Position numbers and translations under genes: made by a program. From the NCBI GenBank assembly GCA_002437725.1, contig DJRF01000013.1, positions 141,633 through 185,763 of the forward strand: a DNA stretch of 44,131 nt, in the 5' to 3' direction. Position 1 is the first letter of the stretch, and each line of letters starts with the position of its first letter. The notes under the pieces were generated by a model, which did no database searches, had not been told where the DNA came from, and worked only from the letters and a program-made list of their open reading frames with translations. Source of the DNA: Treponema sp. UBA6367. GTDB lineage: Bacteria; Spirochaetota; Spirochaetia; Treponematales; Treponemataceae. Positions 8,111-15,272 of the stretch are shown one piece after another.

Positions 8111-8372
8111 AATTGGTTCATACATTATTTATCTATGGTCATTTGAAGGAAACCCATTAGAACCTGTTCATGTTCACATTGCAGAAGGTACACCTCAAGA
8201 AAATGCAACAAAAATTTGGATTACTCGAACAGGAAAGGCTATGCTTGCAAATAACAAATCGAAAATTCCAGACCATGAGCTTAATTCGCTTATGAGAATG
8301 ATTGAAACCCGAAGTTTTGAAATAATCTCCAAATGGAAAGAAAGATTCGGAGAAACCAGTTTCTATTGTTAG
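8094..8372 (+). CDS. DUF4160 family protein
   Basis: 92 residues starting MPQIFRIGSYIIYLWS, followed by EGNPLEPVHVHIAEG, the hallmark of DUF4160 (I-G-x-Y, then P-x-H-V-H). The ATG at 8094 is fixed by GGAGG at 8081-8085 with an 8-nt spacing; the longer frame from 8070 lacks this support. DUF4160 genes are often found in two-gene modules that look like toxin-antitoxin systems, usually with DUF2442; the biochemical activity is not established to my knowledge. A terminator-like hairpin follows about 25 bp after the stop. Confidence 0.85.
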   Translation: MPQIFRIGSYIIYLWSFEGNPLEPVHVHIAEGTPQENATKIWITRTGKAMLANNKSKIPDHELNSLMRMIETRSFEIISKWKERFGETSFYC

Positions 8373-8397
8373 TTAATTGCACAATTGTTTTAATGTC

Positions 8398-8425
8398 ATT
8401 ATCGGGCTGACCCGGTAATCTTTTT
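8398..8425 (+). terminator. Rho-independent terminator of the DUF4160 module
   Basis: ATTATCGGG and CCCGGTAAT form a 9-bp stem with one mismatch and a CTGA loop, followed by CTTTTTAT. The left part (GTCATTATCGGGCT) recurs at 13337-13350, so this hairpin belongs to a dispersed short repeat. Confidence 0.65.
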
Positions 8426-8428
8426 ATA

Positions 8429-8632
8429 TAGCCCGAATGTCGAGTTTTTAGGAAAATGAATAAAAGCGTAAGCGAATTTGCAATTTGTGAAGATTTTGTG
8501 CGATAAGAACAATTAAAGTTGCGTAGCAGCCCAACTCCATTCAAACGAAGCGCGAACACAACCATCTGAATAAATTGAAAATTCGCTGAAAGCTTTTTTT
8601 ACAATTTATAAAAAAACTCGACATTTGGACTA
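8429..8632 (+). repeat. Dispersed inverted-repeat element, full-length long form (copy A)
   Basis: About 204 bp. The left end TAGCCCGAATGTCGAG and the right end, read in reverse as TAGTCCAAATGTCGAG, form imperfect terminal inverted repeats. The interior contains GCGTAAGCGAATTTGC, GATTTTGTGCGATAAGAAC and GTTGCGTAGCAGCCCAAC, all found again in copies F and G. There is no open reading frame of note. The right end supplies the stop codon of the acyltransferase gene. Confidence 0.8.
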
Positions 8633-9787
8633 TTTAGATTTTTTTATTCCAAAAAGAACAAATCTTACCACAGGAATACGGCTAAGAAGTTCCCACAGCA
8701 AAACGCTTCCTGCAAGGGCTGCAACAAGTTCGATTATGTAAATAACTGCAATCGGAAAATTTTGAGCAACAGGTTTTAAAAGCGTGTTCACAAGCAAAAG
8801 CACAAAAATGTGAAGTACAAAAATTCCAAAGCTAGTTTTTGTCATGTAATCTGAAAACTTATTGTGAAAATTCAAAACAGTTTGTGAAACGCCCAAAATT
8901 CCCAACGTTGTAAACCAGGCATGAAAAACACTGAGCCAGTTGTTCAAAACGGAATACTCTGCGTAGTAAGTTCCGTAATTTTTCTTAACATAGAAAACGC
9001 CGGAAACAATTCCTGCCGCCAAAAACAGCCACCACAACTTTTTCAGCACATCAAGAACGCTTTTGTTTGAAAGCCAGTAATAGCCAATAAAAAACGCCAT
9101 TGGATAATACAACATTCTGTAGGTTGTAATCTTTGGAACGTTCAAGATTTGAGCCGACCCCCACATTACAAAGAACAAAGCACCTAAAACAACAATATTC
9201 AGCCATTGAGATTTTTCGCTAAGATGAGTTATGCGATCGTCTTTGTCAATGCATTTTAAAAGGGCAAGCACAAGGCAGGCAAAGAACAAAACCTGACAGA
9301 ACCACAAAGCACCAGTTCCACTTGCAACGTAAATTATGTATTTTACAAAACCTGGAATATTTTGAGTTTCCGGGCTGTTCATGTAATTAAAACTGATTAG
9401 CCAGCCGCACACCCACTGAACGCATAAAATTCCAAGCGTAGAAGGAACTAAAAGTTTACAAGCGCGATTTTTCAAGAAATCTTTTACGCTCTTTTTCTTT
9501 AGGGAAATGTTCGCACAAATTCCGCTTACGGCAAAAAGAAGAACCATAAACCACTGGTAAACGCTGTACTGAAAAATTCCTGCAAAAGAAACTTTTCCAT
9601 CTTCGTAATCAGGCAGCCTTTGAAACATCGCAGTTGTTCCAATGTTGTTGTAATAAAAAAATATGTGAAACACAACAACGACTAAAATTGTTATCCAGCG
9701 AATGTTATCCAAAAAAAACAGGCGTTCTTGCGAAGAACACTTTTCTTGAACAAGTTTTTTTTCCTCAGTTAGATTTTCATTTTCCAT
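8630..9787 (-). CDS. Acyltransferase 3 family membrane protein
   Basis: 385 residues. After a cytoplasmic N-terminus, RLFFLDNIRWITILVVVVFHI shows the conserved first helix with the His of acyltransferase-3 proteins, followed by about nine further membrane helices. Such proteins O-acylate cell-surface sugars or other acceptors; the acceptor here is unknown. The start lies 16 bp after the AbrB-like gene and follows an AGGTAAT-type ribosome site, so the two form an operon. The final codons and TAG stop fall inside the end of a dispersed repeat, suggesting that the element arrived at the 3' edge of the gene. Confidence 0.85.
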   Translation of the reverse strand: MENENLTEEKKLVQEKCSSQERLFFLDNIRWITILVVVVFHIFFYYNNIGTTAMFQRLPDYEDGKVSFAGIFQYSVYQWFMVLLFAVSGICANISLKKKSVKDFLKNRACKLLVPSTLGILCVQWVCGWLISFNYMNSPETQNIPGFVKYIIYVASGTGALWFCQVLFFACLVLALLKCIDKDDRITHLSEKSQWLNIVVLGALFFVMWGSAQILNVPKITTYRMLYYPMAFFIGYYWLSNKSVLDVLKKLWWLFLAAGIVSGVFYVKKNYGTYYAEYSVLNNWLSVFHAWFTTLGILGVSQTVLNFHNKFSDYMTKTSFGIFVLHIFVLLLVNTLLKPVAQNFPIAVIYIIELVAALAGSVLLWELLSRIPVVRFVLFGIKKSK

Positions 9788-9803
9788 AAATTACCTCGTA
9801 TAA

Positions 9804-10016
9804 TTAATTTTTCTTGTCAAAAATTTTTGCAAAAATTTCATTAAAGGAATTCTTAGGGGGAATCGCTATTCCTTTTTTTATATCTGCTAGAAGAAGCAAG
9901 GAATCGCCGCTTTCAATGCCGAACATTTCTCTCATTTCTTTAGGAATAACAATCTGCCCTTTTGTTCCAACCGTAACAGAGCAAGCAAATTTCTTTTTCA
10001 CAGCATTTTCTTCCAC
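9804..10016 (-). CDS. AbrB/SpoVT/MazE-type DNA-binding protein
   Basis: 70 residues with VGTKGQIVIPKEMREMFGI and GDSLLLL, the swapped-hairpin AbrB fold. The family binds DNA as a dimer and includes transition-state regulators and MazE-like antitoxins. No toxin lies next to it; the downstream partner is a membrane acyltransferase. The GTG start at 10014-10016 is set by a perfect AGGAGG (10022-10027) with a 5-nt spacing. It has a strong promoter with a repeated AGTATGA motif between the boxes, a possible autoregulatory site. Confidence 0.9.
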   Translation of the reverse strand: MEENAVKKKFACSVTVGTKGQIVIPKEMREMFGIESGDSLLLLADIKKGIAIPPKNSFNEIFAKIFDKKN

Positions 10017-10050
10017 AAAAACCTCCTATACAAAAATTATTGTTATACAA

Positions 10051-10079
10051 ATCATACTTTTCATACTTGGTTAAGTCAA
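10051..10079 (-). promoter_or_regulatory. Promoter of the AbrB-like gene
   Basis: On the minus strand TTGACT (10074-10079) is followed by a 17-bp spacer and TATGAT (10051-10056). The spacer contains two direct copies of AGTATGA, the second overlapping the -10 box, a good candidate operator for the encoded AbrB-like protein. Confidence 0.7.
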
Positions 10080-10085
10080 GTTTTT

Positions 10086-10160
10086 TTTAGAAAATCGAGT
10101 TTTTGAAAAAAAATAAAGCGTAAGCGTTTTTAAATTTTCCTAAAAACTCGATTTTCTAAA
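10086..10160. repeat. Dispersed inverted-repeat element, short form (copy C)
   Basis: 75 bp with perfect 19-bp terminal inverted repeats (TTTAGAAAATCGAGTTTTT at 10086-10104 and its complement at 10142-10160). The centre keeps AAAGCGTAAGCG, as in the long form. It begins 7 bp upstream of the -35 box of the AbrB-like gene. Confidence 0.85.
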
Positions 10161-10465
10161 TATCAATAACAACTCGACAAAACTAACCTTTAATGCTAAC
10201 TTTACGCCATGTATTTCAATGGAATCAGGTAAGATTTTCAAAGCCTGAACTGGATGCGCAACTGTAGCGACCGTTCAAAAAAATTCAATGCAAAATTTGC
10301 AAATTCCACTGCAAGCATTTTGTGGGAAGGAAGAATTTTTGGTCGAAGTCAGGAAACTTTGGTACATGTCGAATTTTAAAAGAACTTTCTTTTTATATTC
10401 GTGCATTCCGTATGGAAGGCAAACTTTATTTGGAATCTACGCAACTCTGGATTCTGGAGAATATT
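10161..10465. other. Spacer before the small lipoprotein
   Basis: No gene supported. A reading frame in phase with the lipoprotein is open upstream of 10466 and encodes several Cys residues (CKICKFHCKHF), but it has no ribosome site and resembles nothing I know. Confidence 0.35.
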
Positions 10466-10960
10466 ATGAAAAGCTCTAGCTTTGTTAAACGCGCTGCAAG
10501 TCTGTTCAGTGCAATTTTGGTTTTATTTCTTTCATTTAATTTTTCATCTTGTAAAAATGAAAGCGATATTCAATATATTTACTATGATCTTTCAGGCAAA
10601 TGGAAAGATGATTCTTCTTCCTATTTTGAAATATCAGAAACTGAATTCAAAAACTACGGCGACTCTTATGATTGTTATGCAGGCAATAATCTTTTAATTG
10701 CAAAGACTTCAGGTAATTCTGGCTACATCTACATAAAGTATACAAAAGCAATGAATCCAGATTATTCTTATTCAGAAACAGCCCCAGATGTTGGAAAATG
10801 GTACGCAATTGCTTTTAAAGATTTAACTTCAGATTCTGTAAAACTTTCTGGAGCTTATAAAGAAAGTGGAAAAACTTCTACAGAAACATTGGAAGAAGCT
10901 ATAAAAGAATTTACAGTTGAAAACGGATATTTTGGAACTTTCTCCGAATGTACAAAGTAA
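10466..10960 (+). CDS. Small lipoprotein of unknown function
   Basis: 164 residues. Signal peptide MKSSSFVKRAASLFSAILVL followed by FNFSSC, a relaxed spirochaetal lipobox with the lipidated Cys near residue 29. The mature part is polar and Tyr/Ser-rich with a GKWKDDSSSYFEIS opening, suggesting a small beta-rich, lipocalin-like or META-like fold, but I do not recognise a family. The start at 10466 is set by GGAGA 5 nt upstream and by the signal peptide; the longer frames further upstream are not credible. A short inverted-repeat element immediately downstream could act as terminator. Confidence 0.75.
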   Translation: MKSSSFVKRAASLFSAILVLFLSFNFSSCKNESDIQYIYYDLSGKWKDDSSSYFEISETEFKNYGDSYDCYAGNNLLIAKTSGNSGYIYIKYTKAMNPDYSYSETAPDVGKWYAIAFKDLTSDSVKLSGAYKESGKTSTETLEEAIKEFTVENGYFGTFSECTK

Positions 10961-10974
10961 ATTAAAAGCAAATT

Positions 10975-11056
10975 GATTGAAAGTCGGGCTTTTTATAAAT
11001 TGTAAAAAAAGTTTTCAGCGCTTTTGTTCATTTGACTAAAAACTCGACTTTCAGTC
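10975..11056. repeat. Dispersed inverted-repeat element, short form (copy D)
   Basis: About 82 bp between the lipoprotein and the TonB receptor. Left arm GATTGAAAGTCGGGCTTTTT and right arm, read in reverse, GACTGAAAGTCGAGTTTTT. The interior contains TTATAAATTGTAAAAAAAG and CAGCGCTTTTGTTCATTTG, as in other copies. Confidence 0.8.
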
Positions 11057-11105
11057 TATGGATTAAACTATTAAAAAAATAGACTGTACGCAATCTTGAA
11101 TTACT

Positions 11106-12947
11106 ATGAATAGAAACAAAATCATTCTTTACCTTTTTCCTCTTTTTTTTAATCAATATATTTTTTGCCAAGACGCACAACCTCTTTCAAAAATTACAAC
11201 TTATGTTGACATCCCAATTGTAGAGCAAAGGCAAGTTTTTACTAACGAAGAAATAAAATCTATGAACATACAAGATGTTCCTTCTTTAATACAGAGCGCA
11301 GGAATTCAGTTGCTTTCCTATGGAACTTATGGTTTAGAACAAAAACCTTCTATCAGAGGATTCACTGATGAAACTGTAAGAGTTGTTATCGACGGAATTT
11401 GCGTAAACAATCCTCAGTATGGAACTTTTGATTTTTCTAGCATAAACATAAACAGTGTAGAAAAAATTGAAATTGTAAAAGGAGGATTTACAGAAGGAGT
11501 TTGTGAAGAAGGTTCCGTTGGTGGAACAATTTATATAACAACAAAAAAACAAAGCCTTGGAAACAGTTTTTTTTCAGATTCAATGTTAAAATCTTTTTTC
11601 AATAAAAATCTTCTTATCGACACTTTTTCTCAAATGCTAGGAATGAACTGTCAATTTGGAGAAAACACTTTTTTTAAAGCCTCCGCAAAAGGAAGTTATG
11701 CAAAAAATGAGTTTCCCTTCAAAAATTATAAAAATCAAATTGCTATAAGAAAAAATTCTGCCGTGCATGACATTTGTGCCGATTTTAATCTTTCGCATTT
11801 TTTTGGAAGCGGCAACTCTTGGACTTTTAACAATATTTCATACACCGGATATAAGCACATTCCTGGTCCAGAAACCGCATCAAAAAATGACATTCAGCAG
11901 GACTACAACAATACAGCTTTATTTTCGATGTTCTTTCCTCTATTGAACAACTTAAAAACAAGTTTTTCTTGGATTTCTACAAACAGGCTTTTTGATGAAC
12001 AAAACAGTAAAAGTATTCATCATGTAAATTCTTTTAAGATTTCTGCTAGCGGATTTATTTTTAAGAATAAAAGCTACACTCAGAATCTAGGATTTTATTT
12101 TGACTTTACAAACCTTGATTCCACAGACGATGGAATTCACCAATCATTTTCTGGAACCATAAAAGAAACTTCAAAAATAAAAGTGAACAATTTTATTTCA
12201 ATAAGCGCACCCTTTGCCCTTTCTTTTGATAATAAAAATTTTGCAGCAATTCCAAAATTTGGACTGAAAATGTCTTTTTCAAAAACAGATTTTCTTTTTA
12301 ATATTTACAGAATGGTGCAGTTTCCTAACCTAGATGATTTATACTGGAATTCAGCAGGTTTTCACGGAAATATAAACTTAAAGCCAGAAAGCGGATGGGG
12401 AACAGAATTCACTCTGAATAATGCAAATTCATTTTTGCCTTTTTCAATATGCGTATTTACAAACTACTACAAAAACAAGATTCAATGGTCTTCTATTTCT
12501 GGAACTTGGCAGCCAGAAAATATTGCATCCGCATTTTATTTGGGATTAGATGTTTCATGCGAAAAAAGGTTTCTAAAATATTTTTCATTAAAAGCAAACT
12601 TTGAATATCTTTACAATAGACTTTTAGACAAATCAAATACGGCAACTTATGGAAACAGAATAATGTGGACTCCAGACATCGTGGGTTCATTAACTTTTAA
12701 TGCGAAAACAAAATATTTCAATATTGGAGCAGAACTTTCTTACACCGGGAAACAGTATATTTCAAACTTAAACAAAAGCATAAAAGATGATTATTTTCTT
12801 TTTAATATATACGGAACGTTTCTTTTATGGGAAAAAGTTATTCCTTATTTTAGATTAGATAATGTTCTAAACACAAGTTACGAATCAATTCCAGAATATC
12901 CCATGCCAGGAATTTCTTTGCAAATTGGAATAAAATGCAATTTTTAA
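11106..12947 (+). CDS. TonB-dependent outer-membrane receptor
   Basis: 613 residues. A signal peptide (about 1-21) is followed by a plug domain: VFTNEEIKSMNIQDVPSLIQ, then KPSIRGFTDETVRVVIDGI and VEKIEIVKGGFTEG, which match the plug consensus. The remainder is a beta-barrel rich in alternating aromatic residues and ends in GISLQIGIKCNF, a terminal aromatic as expected for BAM recognition. The length fits a BtuB-like receptor. The substrate is unknown; I see no cobalamin riboswitch upstream and no TonB, ExbB or ExbD in the window. A TonB box near the N-terminus is not obvious. No Shine-Dalgarno precedes the ATG. Confidence 0.9.
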   Translation: MNRNKIILYLFPLFFNQYIFCQDAQPLSKITTYVDIPIVEQRQVFTNEEIKSMNIQDVPSLIQSAGIQLLSYGTYGLEQKPSIRGFTDETVRVVIDGICVNNPQYGTFDFSSININSVEKIEIVKGGFTEGVCEEGSVGGTIYITTKKQSLGNSFFSDSMLKSFFNKNLLIDTFSQMLGMNCQFGENTFFKASAKGSYAKNEFPFKNYKNQIAIRKNSAVHDICADFNLSHFFGSGNSWTFNNISYTGYKHIPGPETASKNDIQQDYNNTALFSMFFPLLNNLKTSFSWISTNRLFDEQNSKSIHHVNSFKISASGFIFKNKSYTQNLGFYFDFTNLDSTDDGIHQSFSGTIKETSKIKVNNFISISAPFALSFDNKNFAAIPKFGLKMSFSKTDFLFNIYRMVQFPNLDDLYWNSAGFHGNINLKPESGWGTEFTLNNANSFLPFSICVFTNYYKNKIQWSSISGTWQPENIASAFYLGLDVSCEKRFLKYFSLKANFEYLYNRLLDKSNTATYGNRIMWTPDIVGSLTFNAKTKYFNIGAELSYTGKQYISNLNKSIKDDYFLFNIYGTFLLWEKVIPYFRLDNVLNTSYESIPEYPMPGISLQIGIKCNF

Positions 12948-13261
12948 TGTGAAAGAAAAGTAAAAATAATTACGAAAGAAACTATAAGACATATTACATA
13001 AAATAACGCAAGATAAGCAAAGATTTGAGGAAAAATTTTTGCCATAATTCCACAAAAAATTGTAAGACCTCCAATTCCCAGTGATATATAACCGCAAACC
13101 TTTGAAGAATTAATCGATTTTTTATTTTTATCTTCGTTTGTAAAAAGCTTCCCCATAGAAGTTAAAAATTTTCCAGAAAGAAAAATCATTCCAAAAACAA
13201 AAAAAATTATTCCAACAAATATAAAAGAAATCATAATTATTAAAACTTTTGTGTTATTCAT
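12944..13261 (-). CDS. Small membrane protein, DUF3784-like
   Basis: 105 residues from the ATG at 13261; a TTG at 13297 would add 12 residues but has no support. There are three hydrophobic segments: the N-terminal VLIIMISFIFVGIIFFVFG, a middle ISLGIGGLTIFCGIMAKI and a C-terminal pair-like stretch. A polar loop GKLFTNEDKNKKSINSSKVC lies between the first two. This layout resembles DUF3784 but the match is weak. It is convergent with the TonB receptor gene and overlaps its stop by 4 bp. Confidence 0.6.
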   Translation of the reverse strand: MNNTKVLIIMISFIFVGIIFFVFGMIFLSGKFLTSMGKLFTNEDKNKKSINSSKVCGYISLGIGGLTIFCGIMAKIFPQIFAYLALFYVICLIVSFVIIFTFLSH

Positions 13262-13334
13262 AAGTAAATTATAGAACAAAAAGATTTCTTTGGTCAATTT
13301 TGAAGATGAATCTATTTCCCCTTAGATAGGCTTC

Positions 13335-13361
13335 TTGTCATTATCGGGCTTGACTCTGCGA
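13335..13361. repeat. Decayed copy of the GTCATTATCGGGCT hairpin repeat
   Basis: TTGTCATTATCGGGCTTGAC matches the repeat forming the terminator at 8398-8425, but the second arm has diverged so no good hairpin remains. Confidence 0.5.
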
Positions 13362-13446
13362 TGTTTCTAAAAAGAACTCGGTTTATAATCTATTAAAAAT
13401 CCAAAAGATTCCCCTTTTTCATCACGAGAATGGCACTTAACTTACT

Positions 13447-13474
13447 GTGCTTATCAAAGTTCGATATTTGAACT
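13447..13474. repeat. Solo terminus of the inverted-repeat element
   Basis: AAAGTTCGATATTTGAACTG followed by TTTAG parallels the right end of copy A (ACTCGACATTTGGACTATTTAG, read in two parts). No left half is attached. Confidence 0.5.
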
Positions 13475-13517
13475 GTTTAGTTAACTTACGGTCGTTCGTT
13501 AACTATTTTGAAATCAG

Positions 13518-13533
13518 TGTTTCACGTGAAACC
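13518..13533. promoter_or_regulatory. parS: parS site 1 (ParB binding)
   Basis: TGTTTCACGTGAAACC, one base from the perfect 16-bp parS palindrome. Confidence 0.9.
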
Positions 13534-13597
13534 TTAATTGTTCTTATCGCACAAAATCTACACAAGATTATATTTCTCAAATGTCTGAAGTTTGAAC
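13534..13597 (-). repeat. Truncated inverted-repeat element (copy H)
   Basis: TTAATTGTTCTTATCGCACA followed by AAATCTACACAA parallels copy F in the same orientation, then skips to an end-like CTGAAGTTTGAACTAC. It directly abuts parS site 1. Confidence 0.55.
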
Positions 13598-13638
13598 TAC
13601 ACAAATATTTTTCTATTTTTTTAATTAAAACATCTTTT

Positions 13639-13698
13639 TTATCCACATTTAGTTAACAAAATGTGGATAAGTAACTTTTTTTATAAAAGTTATCCACA
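13639..13698. promoter_or_regulatory. DnaA-box cluster 1 (three boxes)
   Basis: TTATCCACA at 13639-13647 (plus), TGTGGATAA at 13662-13670 (minus) and TTATCCACA at 13690-13698 (plus). The first two form a nearly perfect 32-bp palindrome centred on GTTAAC. Confidence 0.8.
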
Positions 13699-13703
13699 AA
13701 AAT

Positions 13704-13719
13704 TGTTTCACGTGAAACT
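13704..13719. promoter_or_regulatory. parS: parS site 2
   Basis: TGTTTCACGTGAAACT, six bases after the third DnaA box. Confidence 0.9.
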
Positions 13720-14012
13720 TTTTTATAAAACAAAATTTTCTAACTTGAATGTTAATTTTAGAAATAGAAAACAATCTTAAAAAAAATTATAAAACTTTTT
13801 TCACTACCAAAAAGTTCTGCTTTTGTTTCGTTAAAATTGTTTTAAATTATTATATAATCTTAGTCGTTATTATCATATAAAATATTCACGGTATATTTCA
13901 ATTTTATTCAAGCATTGAAATTTCTTTCACTTATTTTTTGAATTTACAAAACAGTCTGCCAGTTCTATAGATTTCATTAAAAAACAACAAAAAATTTTAA
14001 CGCACATACAAT

Positions 14013-14028
14013 TGTTTCACGTGAAACA
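14013..14028. promoter_or_regulatory. parS: parS site 3
   Basis: Perfect TGTTTCACGTGAAACA, extended to ATTGTTTCACGTGAAACAAT. Confidence 0.92.
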
Positions 14029-14133
14029 ATTATTAATAAGTTCAATTACAAACATTTATATGTAAAAATCATTCAAATAGTTTATAACATTTTTTATAAG
14101 TTTACTAAAATATACAATTTTAAATTCTAAAAA

Positions 14134-14149
14134 AGTTTCACGTGAAACT
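14134..14149. promoter_or_regulatory. parS: parS site 4
   Basis: AGTTTCACGTGAAACT: symmetric, with changed outer bases. Confidence 0.88.
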
Positions 14150-14402
14150 TTTTAAACATTATTTTACAACAAACTTATTGGTCATCTGTGAAAATAAAGT
14201 TTTATAAACTTAAACTGCTTTAAGTAAAAATAAATCAAATCCAAGAAAACGCCTGGTTAAGGTTCACTTTCTCTCAAAATCTTGAGTCAACCGTATTTAT
14301 GGCTTATACAAACCTTAAATAAAAACTGCACTTTCCTAAAATGGATTAAACTAAACAACTTGCCTTAATCACTTCTGCAATTCAATTCTGTCAACTCTTA
14401 AA

Positions 14403-14490
14403 TAGTCCAAATTTAATTTTTTTATAAATTATGAAAAAAAACACTTTCAGCTCTTTTATTTATTTTTCAAAAAACTCGAAGTTTGGTCTA
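14403..14490. repeat. Dispersed inverted-repeat element, short form (copy E)
   Basis: Left end TAGTCCAAATTTAA; right end in reverse TAGACCAAACTTCGAG. Interior TTATAAATTATGAAAAAAAA and TTTCAGCTCTTTTATT as in the family. Its right end directly touches the palindrome of parS site 5. Confidence 0.75.
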
Positions 14491-14498
14491 AATAAATA

Positions 14499-14514
14499 TG
14501 TTTCACGTGAAACA
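14499..14514. promoter_or_regulatory. parS: parS site 5 inside a 32-bp palindrome
   Basis: Perfect TGTTTCACGTGAAACA. Symmetry extends through 14491-14522, with outer arms AATAAATA and TATTTATT. Confidence 0.93.
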
Positions 14515-14742
14515 TATTTATTGAATCATTTCTATAACTAAACTTGGACTTTCCATAAAAAAAACAGTCTCTTTCTCTTACTTATAAAATATGGAATATA
14601 TATTTTCATTTATAAAATCAAGACTTTTATTTGGAACGCAGTTCTTCCAAAATTTTATTTCAGATATTTTTTAGATTCATACAAGTCTGTAAAAATATAA
14701 AAGAGGAGCGAATATTTTCACAAGATTGAGAGTCCATAAAAC

Positions 14743-14780
14743 AACTTATCCACAAAAAGTTAACTTTTTGTGGATAAGTT
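14743..14780. promoter_or_regulatory. DnaA-box cluster 2: perfect 38-bp palindrome
   Basis: Two inverted DnaA boxes (TTATCCACA at 14746-14754, TGTGGATAA at 14769-14777) lie in a perfect palindrome centred on GTTAAC at 14759-14764. Symmetry ends at 14742/14781. Confidence 0.8.
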
Positions 14781-14794
14781 TACTTAAACAATGA

Positions 14795-14996
14795 AATTAC
14801 AGATTTTTCATAAATATGAAAAAAAATCATTTTCAGCAACTTTCCAATTTGCTGCAGATGATTGTACTCGCACTTCGTTTGAATTGGTTTGGGTTGCTAT
14901 GAAATCTTAATCCTTCTTATCGCACAAAATCTTCACAAATTGTAAATTCGCTTACGCTTTTGTTCTTTTTCCTAAAAACTCGAAGTTCGGGCTATT
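14795..14996 (-). repeat. Dispersed inverted-repeat element, long form (copy F)
   Basis: About 200 bp in reverse orientation relative to copy A. It contains TTATCGCACAAAATCTTCAC and AAATTCGCTTACGCTTTTG and ends CTCGAAGTTCGGGCTA. The left terminus is degraded, so the left boundary is approximate. Confidence 0.75.
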
Positions 14997-15032
14997 TACA
15001 CTCAATCTCTTACCCTCCCCCCTCAAAAAAAA

Positions 15033-15048
15033 CGTTTCACGTGAAACA
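15033..15048. promoter_or_regulatory. parS: parS site 6
   Basis: CGTTTCACGTGAAACA, one base from consensus. Confidence 0.9.
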
Positions 15049-15075
15049 CTTTTGAATAAATTTATAAAAAAACAA

Positions 15076-15131
15076 AAAGACCATCCAAAATAATTAGAAT
15101 TAATTCATTCTAATATTTTTGAATGGTCTTT
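15076..15131 (-). terminator. Long hairpin terminator downstream of gyrA
   Basis: Arms at 15076-15100 and 15107-15131 pair over about 25 bp with a few mismatches (AAAGACCAT against ATGGTCTTT outermost). On the minus strand the hairpin is followed by a T-rich run, as expected for termination of the gyrB-gyrA transcript. Confidence 0.6.
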
Positions 15132-15231
15132 GCCTGATGTTATATTTCCCAGTTGAAAATCAACTACCCTAAAGACAATTATATATTATAAAAAATATTT
15201 TGTCATTAAAGATTTTTTATTTTTTCATAGT

Positions 15232-15272
15232 ATTTTATCTAATTCTTTGTATTACAAATAATTAGATAAAAT
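15232..15272 (-). terminator. 13-bp perfect hairpin at the gyrA stop
   Basis: ATTTTATCTAATT (15232-15244) and AATTAGATAAAAT (15260-15272) form a perfect stem with a 15-nt loop starting at the gyrA stop codon. It is AT-only apart from one pair and has no clear T run, so it may stabilise the mRNA end rather than terminate. Confidence 0.45.

Larger units (their letters stand above)
13298..15271. other. Origin-proximal non-coding region with parS sites and DnaA boxes
   Basis: About 2 kb with no credible gene, extremely AT-rich. It holds six parS palindromes, five consensus DnaA boxes (TTATCCACA), several complete or decayed inverted-repeat elements and a long terminator hairpin for gyrA. It lies at the gyrA side of the gyrA-gyrB-dnaA-dnaN cluster. 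I read it as a centromere-like segregation region and a candidate part of oriC. The open frame at 13447-13656 overlaps these elements and is spurious. Confidence 0.75.

Noticed and set aside
10288..10479. Short open frames before the small lipoprotein
   Set aside because: No ribosome site or family resemblance. The lipoprotein start at 10466, with signal peptide and GGAGA, explains the region better.
10961..11105. Cobalamin riboswitch before the TonB receptor
   Set aside because: The space is mostly an inverted-repeat element; no B12-box-like sequence was seen.
13447..13656. 69-residue open frame in the origin region
   Set aside because: It runs over a repeat end, a parS site and a DnaA box and has no ribosome site.
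13298..15271. CRISPR array or small RNA gene in the repeat-rich origin region
   Set aside because: The repeated sequences are parS palindromes, DnaA boxes and inverted-repeat elements, with irregular spacing and no unique equal-length spacers. No tRNA or known small RNA fold was recognised.
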